A DNA stretch of 64,000 nucleotides, taken from assembly GCF_048571275.1 (NCBI RefSeq), contig NZ_CP182357.1:1178001-1242000 (forward strand), given 5' to 3'. Within the stretch, counting starts at the first letter, position 1. Each line of letters starts with the position of its first letter. The position numbers and the translations under genes are program-made. This DNA comes from Marinarcus sediminis. Its GTDB lineage: Bacteria; Campylobacterota; Campylobacteria; Campylobacterales; Arcobacteraceae. The notes under the pieces are model-generated. The model was not told the origin of the DNA. It searched no databases and saw only the letters and a list, made by a program, of their open reading frames with translations. Positions 35,072 to 44,175 of this stretch are shown here, one piece after another.

Positions 35072-35348
35072 AAAAGCTCCTATTTTTGGTTTGTAATTAT
35101 AGTAGATTAATAATTAAATGCAATTTAGAAAATTTTTTTAGAAAAAGCTATGTATTTGCTACAGTTCTATGTTACATTACCTTTGTTGATATATAAGACT
35201 TCCTATTTTAAACAGTTTAGTTTAGGATCAGATGAAATTTCTTCCCACATTTATGCAGAGACTTGTGGTCAAAGAACTCATCTGTATCCTTTACTTTACG
35301 CACCTTTTATTTCTCACCTGAGATATTTCAAAAAAAGGCAAAATCATT
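35072..35348. other. intergenic region, no feature seen
   Basis: The 277 bases between the divergent bioF-like and transporter genes are A/T-rich. A 74-codon plus-strand frame crosses into the transporter gene but has no ribosome site or family match. Promoters for both genes must lie here. Confidence 0.4.
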
Positions 35349-36524
35349 ATGAATTTATTAGACCGAAACAGTAATACCAATATTATAATTGCAGGAATTA
35401 TTGCCTTAATTGTAGGCGTGGGAGTGGCGCGATTTGTCTTTACATCACTGCTTCCATCTATGCTTGAAAGCACCATTACCCTTACCTTTGCAGGTGTTTT
35501 AGCCTCTTTGAATTTTGCAGGGTATTTAAGCGGTTCTATCTTTGCGGTGTTTATAAAAAATATGCAAACCAAAGTTAAATGGTTTCGTATAGGAATGGTT
35601 TTGGCCATTTTAACCACACTAGTGCTTGCTATTACAACCAACGAAATTATTTGGCTTATCTCCCGTATTATTGCAGGTTTTGCTGCAGCAATGGGATTGG
35701 TTGTAGGCTCAGCCATTGTTATGAGTAAACTTAAATTTGATGATAAAACCAAAGCCATGGGAATACATTTTAGCGGAATTGGATTCTCCATTGCCATTTG
35801 TGATATTGTTACAAGAATCGTATTTTTTTATGCGGGTACTTGGCAAGATGCTTGGATGGTTTTGACCATTTTTGGCGCAATCATTGCGTTATACCCTATG
35901 TATATTTTAAACTTTGATAAAACAGAACCTTCTCATACAACGCATCATAAAATCGATAAATCCATCTTTTCTGTTTTTGTGATTGTTTTATTGGCTGCTT
36001 ATTTTACCGAAGGGGTAGGTTTTGTTATACAAGGTACTTTTTTGCCCGATATCATTAACTCACTGGAAGGCTTAGAAGGCTTTGGGACATTAACTTGGCT
36101 TATTGTTGGGATTTCTGGTATTTTTTCTTGCATTATTTGGATGCGTTTGGCCGCACGTTTTGGTTATATTACTATCATTATCATTGCCATGAGCATACAA
36201 GCCTTAGGGGTATTGATTCCAACGTTTACTGTAAATCCCTTGTTTATTGTTCTCTCAGGTGTTTTTTATGGAGGAACATTTGTGGGATTGGTTGCACTGT
36301 TTATGAGTTTAGGGGGAAAATTAGCGGGGAGTAATCCTGTTATTTTAATGGGGGCATTAACAACAGCTTATGGAATAGGGCAAGTCATTGCCCCTTTGTA
36401 TGCCGTTGTATTAACCGATTGGTCGGGAAACTACAATTACGCGTTGTATGTGACGGCGATTATTATCATTGGAGGAATTTTGTTGCTCTTAGGAGCGAAA
36501 AAAATCCTTAAGGTGCAATACTAG
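35349..36524 (+). CDS. YbfB/YjiJ-family MFS transporter
   Basis: The 391-aa protein has about 12 hydrophobic helices. Its opening GIIALIVGVGVARFVFTSLLPSM and FAGYLSGSIFAV match the YbfB/YjiJ group of the major facilitator superfamily. The C-terminal half carries the symmetric GGTFVGLVALFMSLGG turn. Substrate is unknown. Its 3' end overlaps the facing antiporter gene by 17 bases. Confidence 0.85.
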   Translation: MNLLDRNSNTNIIIAGIIALIVGVGVARFVFTSLLPSMLESTITLTFAGVLASLNFAGYLSGSIFAVFIKNMQTKVKWFRIGMVLAILTTLVLAITTNEIIWLISRIIAGFAAAMGLVVGSAIVMSKLKFDDKTKAMGIHFSGIGFSIAICDIVTRIVFFYAGTWQDAWMVLTIFGAIIALYPMYILNFDKTEPSHTTHHKIDKSIFSVFVIVLLAAYFTEGVGFVIQGTFLPDIINSLEGLEGFGTLTWLIVGISGIFSCIIWMRLAARFGYITIIIIAMSIQALGVLIPTFTVNPLFIVLSGVFYGGTFVGLVALFMSLGGKLAGSNPVILMGALTTAYGIGQVIAPLYAVVLTDWSGNYNYALYVTAIIIIGGILLLLGAKKILKVQY

Positions 36525-38121
36525 GTTTCAGGCTCTCTTTAACCAGCAGTTGTGCCACTTCATGTTGTGCTTGCACAAATGTTTTGATGTTGATATCTTT
36601 GAGCTCTTTTCTCTCTTCAATGGTATCCACATTGACAATTAAACTGGCATTTTCATCATACGCCAATACTGCCTCACAAATCAATCTTTTTTTGACCATA
36701 CTGTTTACTGTAATGATAATGCTTCTGGCTTCATCGGCTTTAAGTGATTCTAAAACGGGTCGTTTATCTAAGTGTCCAAAGTAGGCTTTATAGCCCCTTT
36801 TTCTTCCTAAAAGAACGTGTCTTAAGTCATCAGAAATAATAACAAAGGGAATTTCTTGCTCCTCTAATTTTTGTGCTACTATTCGTCCCAATGTGGAGAA
36901 TCCACAAATAATGACGTGGTTTTTCTCTTGAATGGGAGTAATTTTATCTGATTCATAAAATTCAACCACAAAATAAGAAGCCAATTTATAGATGTTATTG
37001 ACAATAAATGGGGTGATAATCATTGACATTACGGTCACTAAAATTAAGAACTTACTCAACTCCTCACTGAGCAGATGATCATTGGCAGCTAAGGCAAAAA
37101 CGGCAAATGAGAACTCCCCAATTTGACACAAGGCCAACGCTGATTTTACCGAATCACTTTTGTTGGCTTTTTTACGGATTAAAAAGTAAACCACCAATGA
37201 TTTTACAAGCATAACCGTTATAAATATAAACAAGATTAACAAAATATGACTCAATAAAAAGTGTACATCTATTTTGGTTCCCACAGAAAAGAAAAATGCT
37301 CCTAAAAGCAGATCTTTATACGAAGAAATATCCGATTCAACTTTGACATGATACGACGTTTCTGCAATAATCATTCCTGCAATAAAAGCTCCCAATGAGT
37401 AAGTAAATCCCATTTGATGTGCCAATAAAGATGCTCCAATGACAATGGATAAGACAGAACCCAAAAAGAGCTCTTCGAGTTTACTGTGGGTTGAGAATTG
37501 TAAAAGCCAATTCATAACGGTTTTTCCAATGGTAAACATAAAGACAATGACCAAAATTGCACTGATGACAGTATTAAGTAAAACTTCACTCAGGCTTAAC
37601 GTATTGTTCGATAAAAAGCTGATTAAGAGTAAAATAGGAATAACCGCCAAATCTTGAAAAATTAAAATGGCCGTTGATTTTTCACCATAGGGAGTATAAA
37701 TATCTTTTGACTCTTTTAAATAGGTTAAGACAATGGCCGTTGAAGAGAGCGAAAAAGCAAGGGCAATGATAATAGATGGTGTCGTATCAATGTGAAAAAA
37801 GTAGTATGAAACCAAAAAAATAAATGTGGCACTGATGCTCACTTGCAAAAAACCATTAACAAAAAGAATCTCTTTCATCTTTTTGAGTTTTGAAATGGAC
37901 ATTTCAAGCCCAATGGTAAACATTAAAAAGACGATTCCAAACTCTGCAATTAAGTTTAAAGCATCTAAATCTTTGTCTCCATTAAAATGAAAAATATTGC
38001 TGATGATAGTACCTGTGATGATGTATCCAATAATATGCGAAATGGATAATTTTTTAAGAATAATGTTTAAAACAGTTGCGATAGCAAGAGATATAAAAAT
38101 AATTAATAGTACTGATTCCAT
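36508..38121 (-). CDS. monovalent cation:proton antiporter, KefB/RosB type
   Basis: The 537-aa protein has about 12 membrane helices of the CPA2 family (LIAEFGIVFLMFTIGLEMS, ALAFSLSSTAIVLTYL, LGAFIAGMIIAETSY) followed by a cytoplasmic Rossmann domain (HVIICGFSTLGRIVAQKLEE) and an acidic C-terminus, the layout of Kef-type potassium or sodium exchangers. The Rossmann domain may bind nucleotide as a gate. Ion specificity cannot be read off. Confidence 0.9.
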   Translation of the reverse strand: MESVLLIIFISLAIATVLNIILKKLSISHIIGYIITGTIISNIFHFNGDKDLDALNLIAEFGIVFLMFTIGLEMSISKLKKMKEILFVNGFLQVSISATFIFLVSYYFFHIDTTPSIIIALAFSLSSTAIVLTYLKESKDIYTPYGEKSTAILIFQDLAVIPILLLISFLSNNTLSLSEVLLNTVISAILVIVFMFTIGKTVMNWLLQFSTHSKLEELFLGSVLSIVIGASLLAHQMGFTYSLGAFIAGMIIAETSYHVKVESDISSYKDLLLGAFFFSVGTKIDVHFLLSHILLILFIFITVMLVKSLVVYFLIRKKANKSDSVKSALALCQIGEFSFAVFALAANDHLLSEELSKFLILVTVMSMIITPFIVNNIYKLASYFVVEFYESDKITPIQEKNHVIICGFSTLGRIVAQKLEEQEIPFVIISDDLRHVLLGRKRGYKAYFGHLDKRPVLESLKADEARSIIITVNSMVKKRLICEAVLAYDENASLIVNVDTIEERKELKDINIKTFVQAQHEVAQLLVKESLKPSIAP

Positions 38122-38238
38122 AGTGTATTTTACTCTTTATTTGAAATTTTTTAGAAAAGAATGTGTATAGATAGTATACAAATGCGAAGATTAAAAAGAA
38201 ATAATGTTATGCTTTCGTAATAATTTAAAGGATGATTG

Positions 38239-38910
38239 ATGAAAGCTCCAAAAGAGATGTTATTTTTAGGGAAAAAACATATGTTAGAACTCATGGTCAA
38301 AGGGCTTTTTTGGTTGGCACCTATCATTGCTATTTCTATTATTATACTTTGGCTGTATAACAAAATGAGTGCCTTAACAGGCTTTTTGTTCAGAATGTTT
38401 GGCTTTAACCCAGCGAGTTATCCTCTGCTTTGGACAATTATTGGTGTAATATTTATTGCATTCATAGCGTATGTCATTGGTTTTTTTGTAGAGACAAGAT
38501 TGGGGGATTTGATTCAAAAACTCTATGCTAAAATTCCTGGATACTCTACTATAAAAGAGTTGATTAATATTTTTAATACTTCAAAATCGGGTGAGCAAAA
38601 AGTGTTGGTGGTGCTTATTCGAGGGTTTGCCAATGAGGGATACAATATTGGTTTGATGTACTCAACCAAAGAGAGCATTCTAAAAGATCATTACACCGTG
38701 ACGCTTTCAATGACTCCCATACCTAATGGTGGATATATGTTTGAAGTACATCAAGATAATATTCATGTCATTAAAGAGGCGACTTTTGATTCAAATTTAC
38801 AATATTTGCTTTCAATGGGAGTAAAAAGTTTGGCAGAGATTTTAAAAATTCAACCCAAAGAGATTGAAGAGTTCCCTACAATAAAAGCGTTTTTAAAGAA
38901 AAAATTATAG
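38239..38910 (+). CDS. DUF502 membrane protein
   Basis: The 223-aa protein has two membrane helices (about 18-40 and 63-85), then YAKIPGYSTIKELINIFN and an all-beta region with VTLSMTPIPNGGYMFEV, as in the DUF502 family. AAAGGATGA precedes an in-frame TTG and ATG; I take the ATG at 38239. Function is unknown. Its 3' end overlaps the facing yraN gene by six bases. Confidence 0.86.
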   Translation: MKAPKEMLFLGKKHMLELMVKGLFWLAPIIAISIIILWLYNKMSALTGFLFRMFGFNPASYPLLWTIIGVIFIAFIAYVIGFFVETRLGDLIQKLYAKIPGYSTIKELINIFNTSKSGEQKVLVVLIRGFANEGYNIGLMYSTKESILKDHYTVTLSMTPIPNGGYMFEVHQDNIHVIKEATFDSNLQYLLSMGVKSLAEILKIQPKEIEEFPTIKAFLKKKL

Positions 38911-39237
38911 CGTAATGTTTTCCAAAAACTCAATTTGATTATCTACTACAATGATGGCATCAAGGACAAATGCCACATTGAGTTTTTTGCTTTGTAAATA
39001 GTAATCGACACTTCGTTTGAGTTTTGAGAGTTTTGTTGGCGTGATATTTAAAATGGCGGTTTCATAATCTTGAGCGGATTTGACTTCACAAAAATGATAG
39101 ATGCCATTTTTACTGGCAATAATATCAATTTCACCCAATTTTTTTGCATAGAAATTTCTCTCAATAACAGTAAAGCCCTGTGAAATCAGATATTCACAAG
39201 ACTTTTGTTCGGCAATATCGCCTTTAGACCGGCTCAA
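38905..39237 (-). CDS. YraN/UPF0102 family protein
   Basis: The 110-aa protein has the endonuclease-like core GDIAEQKSCEYLISQGFTV, NFYAKKLGEIDIIASKNG and HFCEVKSA, a D-x-ExK-type arrangement. Family members are thought to be Holliday-junction-resolvase-related, but no activity is settled. It overlaps the formate dehydrogenase gene by 14 bases on the same strand. Confidence 0.9.
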   Translation of the reverse strand: MSRSKGDIAEQKSCEYLISQGFTVIERNFYAKKLGEIDIIASKNGIYHFCEVKSAQDYETAILNITPTKLSKLKRSVDYYLQSKKLNVAFVLDAIIVVDNQIEFLENITL

Positions 39238-41305
39238 CTTCTACTCGCACAGATTTGAATCTTGCTGTCATAATCAGTTCATCGGCTTCATCTCCAAAGA
39301 TGAAATTGACTTTTGATTTTGCATGATGAAACGTCGTAAAAAGTGTACCGGGTTTGATGGTTTTAACATACTTAATGGGCATAATAGAGGTTTCTCCATA
39401 TTGAGTTTTTAATACCACATGGTCACTTCCAATGCGTTCTTTATCTTCAAGAGAAGCCAAAATCACATCTTGGTCATATTTGTCATTTAAAACGTCACTT
39501 TGAATGGTTTGCGCTGCATTGTTATAGTGCACAATGGTTCTTCCCGTGGTCAAATAAAACTCATTGGGAGCAAACGTTTCATTGTTGACCAATTTCTTAA
39601 TTTGCTCTCGAAGGCGATATTGATTGTAAAGAAAAGTTCCTTTCCCATCTTCGGTTCGGAATTTATCAATGTGTAAAATGGGGGTATCCTCTTTGGCAAT
39701 AGGCCATTGCATCCCACGGTTTCTGTTTTTAGAGAGTTTATGATAGGTTGCCCCACCAAATCGTGTCCCTACAGCTTCTTTGGCTTCATTCCAGACATCT
39801 TCGCTGGTTCCATACACAAAATCCCCAGAGATTTTATTTTCAATGTCTCGTAAAACCTCCCAATCGTCAGGCATTTCAGCTTCTACAAGCGGTTGTGAAA
39901 GGTGCAGTCTTCTCATGGCATTGACATACACGCCCACTTTTTCATAGGCCGATTTAACTCCAAAAATAATGTCCGCTTTTTTAGTGACTTCATTCATAAA
40001 GAGTTCATTGGAAATAATCACATCAAGTTTCTCCAAAGCTTTTTGCATTTTGTTTTGGTTGGGATGAATGTGTGCCAAATCTTCTCCCATGACATATAAG
40101 GCTTTGATGTTGCCTTTGAGCATCTCTTCAACAAGCTGTGGAGTCATAAGCCCAATCTCTTTTGGTGTTTTATAATCGGGGTCAAAGTAGGGCAGACAAC
40201 CTGTATCACATGCCCCTTGGACATTATTTTGACCTCGTAAAGGCATTAATCCTACCCCTTTTTTACCAATATTTCCTGTGAGCATGGCCAAATTCGTAAT
40301 TGCCATAACGGCATAAGAACCATCAAGATGTTCCGTAATCCCCAATCCCCAAAAAAACATGGATTTTTTCGTGGCATACGTACGTGCAACTTCTGGAATT
40401 TGTTCCGCTAAATACTCATACCCTTTGATTTTTTTCATAAACTCAGGGTTGGCATATTCATCTTCTAAAATAGAGCTTTTATAGTGTTCAAACTCTTTAC
40501 AGCGAGCATCAATAAACTCATTGTTGTAGAGTTTTTCATTTAAAATAACATATGCCATCATGTTTAAAATGAGTAAATTGGCTTCATAGGGAATGACCAG
40601 TTCATTTTTAGCAAATTTCCCCAATTGAATTTGTCGTACATCAATAACAGTCAATTCTGCTGTTTTGTCACGAGCAGCTTTAATGATTCTATTGGCAACA
40701 ATAGGGTGTGCTTCAGTGGTATTTGAACCCATGACAATAATATTCTCAGCTTCAAAAATATCATCATACGGGTTGGTTGCAGCACCTTCTCCAATGGCAG
40801 TTTTCATCCCTTTTAAGCTGGGACTGTGACACACTCTTGCACAGTTATCCACATGAGGTGAATCCATGGCGGTTCGTACAAATTTTTGGAACATATACGA
40901 ACTTTCACAAGAGGTTCTGGCACCTCCCATTCCACAAAAAGCGTGCCGACCGTATTGCTCTTTTATCTCTAAAAGTTTCCAAGCTGCAAGTGAAGTTGTA
41001 AATTCATACGGTGCTTCATAATAAATATCATCAAAATGTTTCAGGGTTTTTGCACGCGCTTTTAACTCTCTTGGCATCTCATCTAAGTTTTTTTCTATGA
41101 ATGTTTTTTTCACACGACAGTTTCGAATTCGGGAAGGAGCATCGACAAAACCAAACCCCGTTTTACCTTTAATGCAGAGTTTCCCTTGTGAAACATAACC
41201 ATCGTTTTGAGCATATATTTTTAATATTTTATTGTCTTGTACTTGTGCGGTAATATCACATCCCACACCACAATATGTACAGACTGAACTGATATCAGAA
41301 ATCAT
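39224..41305 (-). CDS. molybdopterin oxidoreductase, Cys-type formate dehydrogenase-like
   Basis: The 693-aa protein has an N-terminal 4Fe-4S set (CTYCGVGC with the later Cys of GKLCIKGK), the molybdopterin core, and NCARVCHSPS, where Cys takes the place of selenocysteine found in some formate dehydrogenases. The C-terminal part has the FYLTTGRTIVHYNNA and H-bearing FHHAKSKVNFIFG cofactor segments. There is no twin-arginine signal and no partner subunit next to it, so it is likely cytoplasmic. I take the ATG at 41305; an in-frame TTG lies two codons earlier. thiS precedes it closely. Nitrate reductase is the less likely alternative. Confidence 0.82.
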   Translation of the reverse strand: MISDISSVCTYCGVGCDITAQVQDNKILKIYAQNDGYVSQGKLCIKGKTGFGFVDAPSRIRNCRVKKTFIEKNLDEMPRELKARAKTLKHFDDIYYEAPYEFTTSLAAWKLLEIKEQYGRHAFCGMGGARTSCESSYMFQKFVRTAMDSPHVDNCARVCHSPSLKGMKTAIGEGAATNPYDDIFEAENIIVMGSNTTEAHPIVANRIIKAARDKTAELTVIDVRQIQLGKFAKNELVIPYEANLLILNMMAYVILNEKLYNNEFIDARCKEFEHYKSSILEDEYANPEFMKKIKGYEYLAEQIPEVARTYATKKSMFFWGLGITEHLDGSYAVMAITNLAMLTGNIGKKGVGLMPLRGQNNVQGACDTGCLPYFDPDYKTPKEIGLMTPQLVEEMLKGNIKALYVMGEDLAHIHPNQNKMQKALEKLDVIISNELFMNEVTKKADIIFGVKSAYEKVGVYVNAMRRLHLSQPLVEAEMPDDWEVLRDIENKISGDFVYGTSEDVWNEAKEAVGTRFGGATYHKLSKNRNRGMQWPIAKEDTPILHIDKFRTEDGKGTFLYNQYRLREQIKKLVNNETFAPNEFYLTTGRTIVHYNNAAQTIQSDVLNDKYDQDVILASLEDKERIGSDHVVLKTQYGETSIMPIKYVKTIKPGTLFTTFHHAKSKVNFIFGDEADELIMTARFKSVRVEVEPV

Positions 41306-41307
41306 TT

Positions 41308-41508
41308 TCAACCACCACCTACAAATTGTAATAACTCAATTTTATCGTCTGGTCTTAATTGAAAAGATGACCAATTATCTTTTTTAACAATATCCATGTT
41401 AACTGCTGCTGCCATAACCTTATCTTCTATTTGCAAAGAAGTAATAATACATTGTAAAGTAGAGTCATTGTTAAACTCTTTTTCAATACCATTTACAATA
41501 AGTTTCAC
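41308..41508 (-). CDS. thiS: sulfur carrier protein ThiS
   Basis: The 66-aa protein begins MKLIVNGIEKEFNNDSTLQC and ends in IELLQFVGGG, the beta-grasp fold and diglycine end that is thiocarboxylated in thiazole synthesis. MoaD is the alternative, since a molybdopterin enzyme follows, but AAVNMDIVKKDNWSSFQLRPDD fits ThiS better. It lies two bases before the formate dehydrogenase start. Confidence 0.82.
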   Translation of the reverse strand: MKLIVNGIEKEFNNDSTLQCIITSLQIEDKVMAAAVNMDIVKKDNWSSFQLRPDDKIELLQFVGGG

Positions 41509-41564
41509 TCCAAATCCTTTGTTATTTTATGATGTAAGTAAGCAGACAAAAAGAGGAGTAGCAC

Positions 41565-42572
41565 TTAATCTTTTTGAAAAACAGCCACTTTAAATCTGTC
41601 GCCCATACCTGTTGGTTCAAGCAGTGTTTTGACCTTTTGAACTTCTCTTAAATAGGCATTTTCACCCGCATTTTCTTTCAATATTTCAAGAAGGGAGATT
41701 ATACCAAATTCTACAAGTGCTTTCAATTGAGTTTGGTAACTTATATTCTTGATATTAGTTTCTTTAAAGCTATCAATTAAGTGCATAAAGTTGACATCAT
41801 AGGTAATGTCACTTTGCCCAAAAAAGGTTTTTAAATCTAAATTCTCTTCAAAAATGGGATAAACTTTGTGTTTATGGTAAATTCGTGTTGAGAAGTCATT
41901 ACGGGGGTATTTCTCTCCATAATCAAATGTTACAAAGATAAATTTTTTAATATTGGTATATAATGTTTGTGCAAAATCTTCAAACCCCAGTGAAATTTCC
42001 CCTTTTGAAATGGCGTACCGTTTACAAATATTGAGCAAATATTCATCGGTGCATGTTTCCAAGGAGAGTTTATGGTCATGTATGTGCAAGTTTTGTTTGA
42101 TGCCTGTATCGGTGGTATAAATGAGTTCACACGCAAACGCATCAAAAATCTCATTGGCAACAATAAAGGCACTGTCGAGTTTAACTTCACTGATGTCACT
42201 GTAGTGAGTCAGTTGAACGGCATCACCAAAAGAGTCTTTAAAATATTTTTGTTGTTGTTTTTTCAGATGAGGAAACTTCTCTACAATAGCAAAATGAAGC
42301 GTGTTCAAAAGTTCTGGCTGTAAAGTATAAATAAATTGAATCATATCTGCAAGCAAATATCCATGATGTGCGCCAATTTCTACAATGGTACAATCTTTTG
42401 GCAACACACCCGCATTAATAGTATCAACCACTTTTTTACCAATGGTACCTCCAAAAAATTTTGAAGTTGATACCGAAGTATAAAAGTCTCCCTCTTTTCC
42501 AATCGTGTGATATTGCGTATAATAACCTTTTTCTCCATAGAGCCAGTCATTAAAGTAGGTGCTGAATTTCAT
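41565..42572 (-). CDS. MidA-family (DUF185) SAM-dependent methyltransferase
   Basis: The 335-aa protein has YYTQYHTIGKEGDFYTSVSTS, FFGGTIGKKV, IVEIGAHHGYLLADMIQFI (SAM site), VANEIFDAFACELIY and FVTFDYGEKYPR, all characteristic of the MidA/NDUFAF7 family, which methylates arginine in a complex I subunit in mitochondria. The bacterial target is unknown. It stands before thiS on the same strand with a 56-base gap. Confidence 0.9.
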   Translation of the reverse strand: MKFSTYFNDWLYGEKGYYTQYHTIGKEGDFYTSVSTSKFFGGTIGKKVVDTINAGVLPKDCTIVEIGAHHGYLLADMIQFIYTLQPELLNTLHFAIVEKFPHLKKQQQKYFKDSFGDAVQLTHYSDISEVKLDSAFIVANEIFDAFACELIYTTDTGIKQNLHIHDHKLSLETCTDEYLLNICKRYAISKGEISLGFEDFAQTLYTNIKKFIFVTFDYGEKYPRNDFSTRIYHKHKVYPIFEENLDLKTFFGQSDITYDVNFMHLIDSFKETNIKNISYQTQLKALVEFGIISLLEILKENAGENAYLREVQKVKTLLEPTGMGDRFKVAVFQKD

Positions 42573-42665
42573 ACTGATTTATCCTTTGTGAAGTGAAATT
42601 CTACATTTTTAGTCCAAATTTGTCAATGAAGTGAGCTTGCGTTGTAACTTGAATCTCTTTATTTT

Positions 42666-42674
42666 TGGTATAAT
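42666..42674 (+). promoter_or_regulatory. extended -10 promoter of pyk
   Basis: TGGTATAAT is an extended -10 element 33 bases before the GTG start. No good -35 is seen at the right distance, which is usual for sigma-70 promoters in Campylobacterota. Confidence 0.65.
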
Positions 42675-42706
42675 AGAAGATAATAAATTTTATAAGGAGA
42701 CGGCCA

Positions 42707-44155
42707 GTGGAAAAAAAGACAAAAATTTTAGCAACTTTAGGGCCAGCAAGTGACAGTGTTGAGATGATTGAAGGGCTTATTAAAGCCGGTGCAAATATGT
42801 TCAGACTTAATTTTTCTCATGGAAGCCATGAGTATCACTCACAAACATTAGCCAATATTAGAACCGCGATGAAAAACTTGAATGTGGTTGTTGGTGTTTT
42901 ACAAGATATTTCAGGACCAAAAGTAAGAATTGGTGATCTTAAAGAGCCTTTTGAATTAATTCGAGGCGATATTATTACGTTACAAAAAGAGGAGATTATC
43001 GGATATAAAAAAGCAGACAACGAGTATGTGGTCTCAATTAACTATCCCGATATTATTTCAAAAATAAAAGTTGATGAGTATATCTACTTATACGATGGAA
43101 CCATTCGAGCCAAAGTTATTCAAACCGAAGGTGAACTCAAAGCTGTCATTGAAAATCATGGAATGTTGAGTTCAAGAAAAGGGGTAAACTTCCCTAACAC
43201 TGCTATTGATATTGATGTTATAACAAAAAAAGATGAAAAAGATATTGTTTGGGGTGTTGAAAACAAAGTGGATTATTTTGCCATTTCATTTGTACAAAAT
43301 GCCAAAGATATGATCAATGCCAGAAAACTTTTGGGTGGATATAAAGGACGATTGATTGCTAAAATTGAGAAATTTGATGCCGTTGAAAACATCAATGATA
43401 TTTTAGAAGTCAGTGATGGCATCATGGTTGCCCGTGGAGATTTAGGAATTGAAGTTCCTTACTATGAAGTTCCAACCATTCAAAAAAGTTTGATTAAAAA
43501 AGCCAACATTGCGTGTAAACCAGTCATTACTGCCACTCAAATGCTTTTGTCTATGACCAATTCAGAACGGGCAACACGAGCAGAAATTTCAGATGTTGCG
43601 AATGCGGTGCTTGATGGTACGGATGTGGTTATGCTTTCAGAAGAGAGTGCTATTGGGGAAGACCCAATTAATGTTGTGGATACTATGAGCAATATTATTG
43701 CCAAAACAGAAGAGATTTATAACTACGAAAAACAGTATAAAATGCCTTATTTAGATGAGTTCGATGTGATTCAAGCAACGGCAACTAAATTGGCTGATGA
43801 TATTGGCGCAAAAGGTATTTTAGCCGTGACCAGTTCAGGGCAAAGTGCGATTAAAATGTCAAGATACCGACCAAAAACAAAAATTTTGGCGTTTACGCAT
43901 AAGAAAAAAGTGTTAAATGCTCTTGCTGGTGTTTGGGGGGTTACTCCTGTTGGCATGATCAAAGAAGCACATGCGTCTGTGATGTTTTATAAAATGTTAA
44001 AAACCTTAGAAGAAAAAGGGATTTTAGATAAAAAAGGTCCCTATATCACAACCATTGGGTATCCTGTAGGAATGCCAGGAAGTACCAATACAATTAAGAT
44101 TTTAAATGAGTCTGAGATTGAGTACTATTTAAATTTAAAAACAAAAAATAAATAG
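42707..44155 (+). CDS. pyk: pyruvate kinase
   Basis: The 482-aa enzyme starts with GTG, six bases after AAGGAGA. It shows ILATLGPASDSVEMI, MFRLNFSHGSHEYH, the phosphate-binding IEKFDAVENI and MVARGDLGIEVP, and KPVITATQMLLSM, then an allosteric C-domain (AVTSSGQSAIKMSRYRP). It makes pyruvate and ATP from phosphoenolpyruvate. Single gene ended by a hairpin overlapping its stop codon. Confidence 0.96.
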   Translation: MEKKTKILATLGPASDSVEMIEGLIKAGANMFRLNFSHGSHEYHSQTLANIRTAMKNLNVVVGVLQDISGPKVRIGDLKEPFELIRGDIITLQKEEIIGYKKADNEYVVSINYPDIISKIKVDEYIYLYDGTIRAKVIQTEGELKAVIENHGMLSSRKGVNFPNTAIDIDVITKKDEKDIVWGVENKVDYFAISFVQNAKDMINARKLLGGYKGRLIAKIEKFDAVENINDILEVSDGIMVARGDLGIEVPYYEVPTIQKSLIKKANIACKPVITATQMLLSMTNSERATRAEISDVANAVLDGTDVVMLSEESAIGEDPINVVDTMSNIIAKTEEIYNYEKQYKMPYLDEFDVIQATATKLADDIGAKGILAVTSSGQSAIKMSRYRPKTKILAFTHKKKVLNALAGVWGVTPVGMIKEAHASVMFYKMLKTLEEKGILDKKGPYITTIGYPVGMPGSTNTIKILNESEIEYYLNLKTKNK

Positions 44156-44175
44156 AAGAGATACCTCTTCTATTT
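44150..44175. terminator. terminator between pyk and the facing tolC-like gene
   Basis: AAATAGAAGAG and CTCTTCTATTT pair as a perfect 11-bp stem with a 4-base loop. The pyk stop codon is in the left arm, the facing stop in the right arm. Confidence 0.75.

Noticed and set aside
35150..35374. 74-codon plus-strand frame before the YbfB-like transporter
   Set aside because: It runs into the transporter gene, has no ribosome site and matches nothing known to me.
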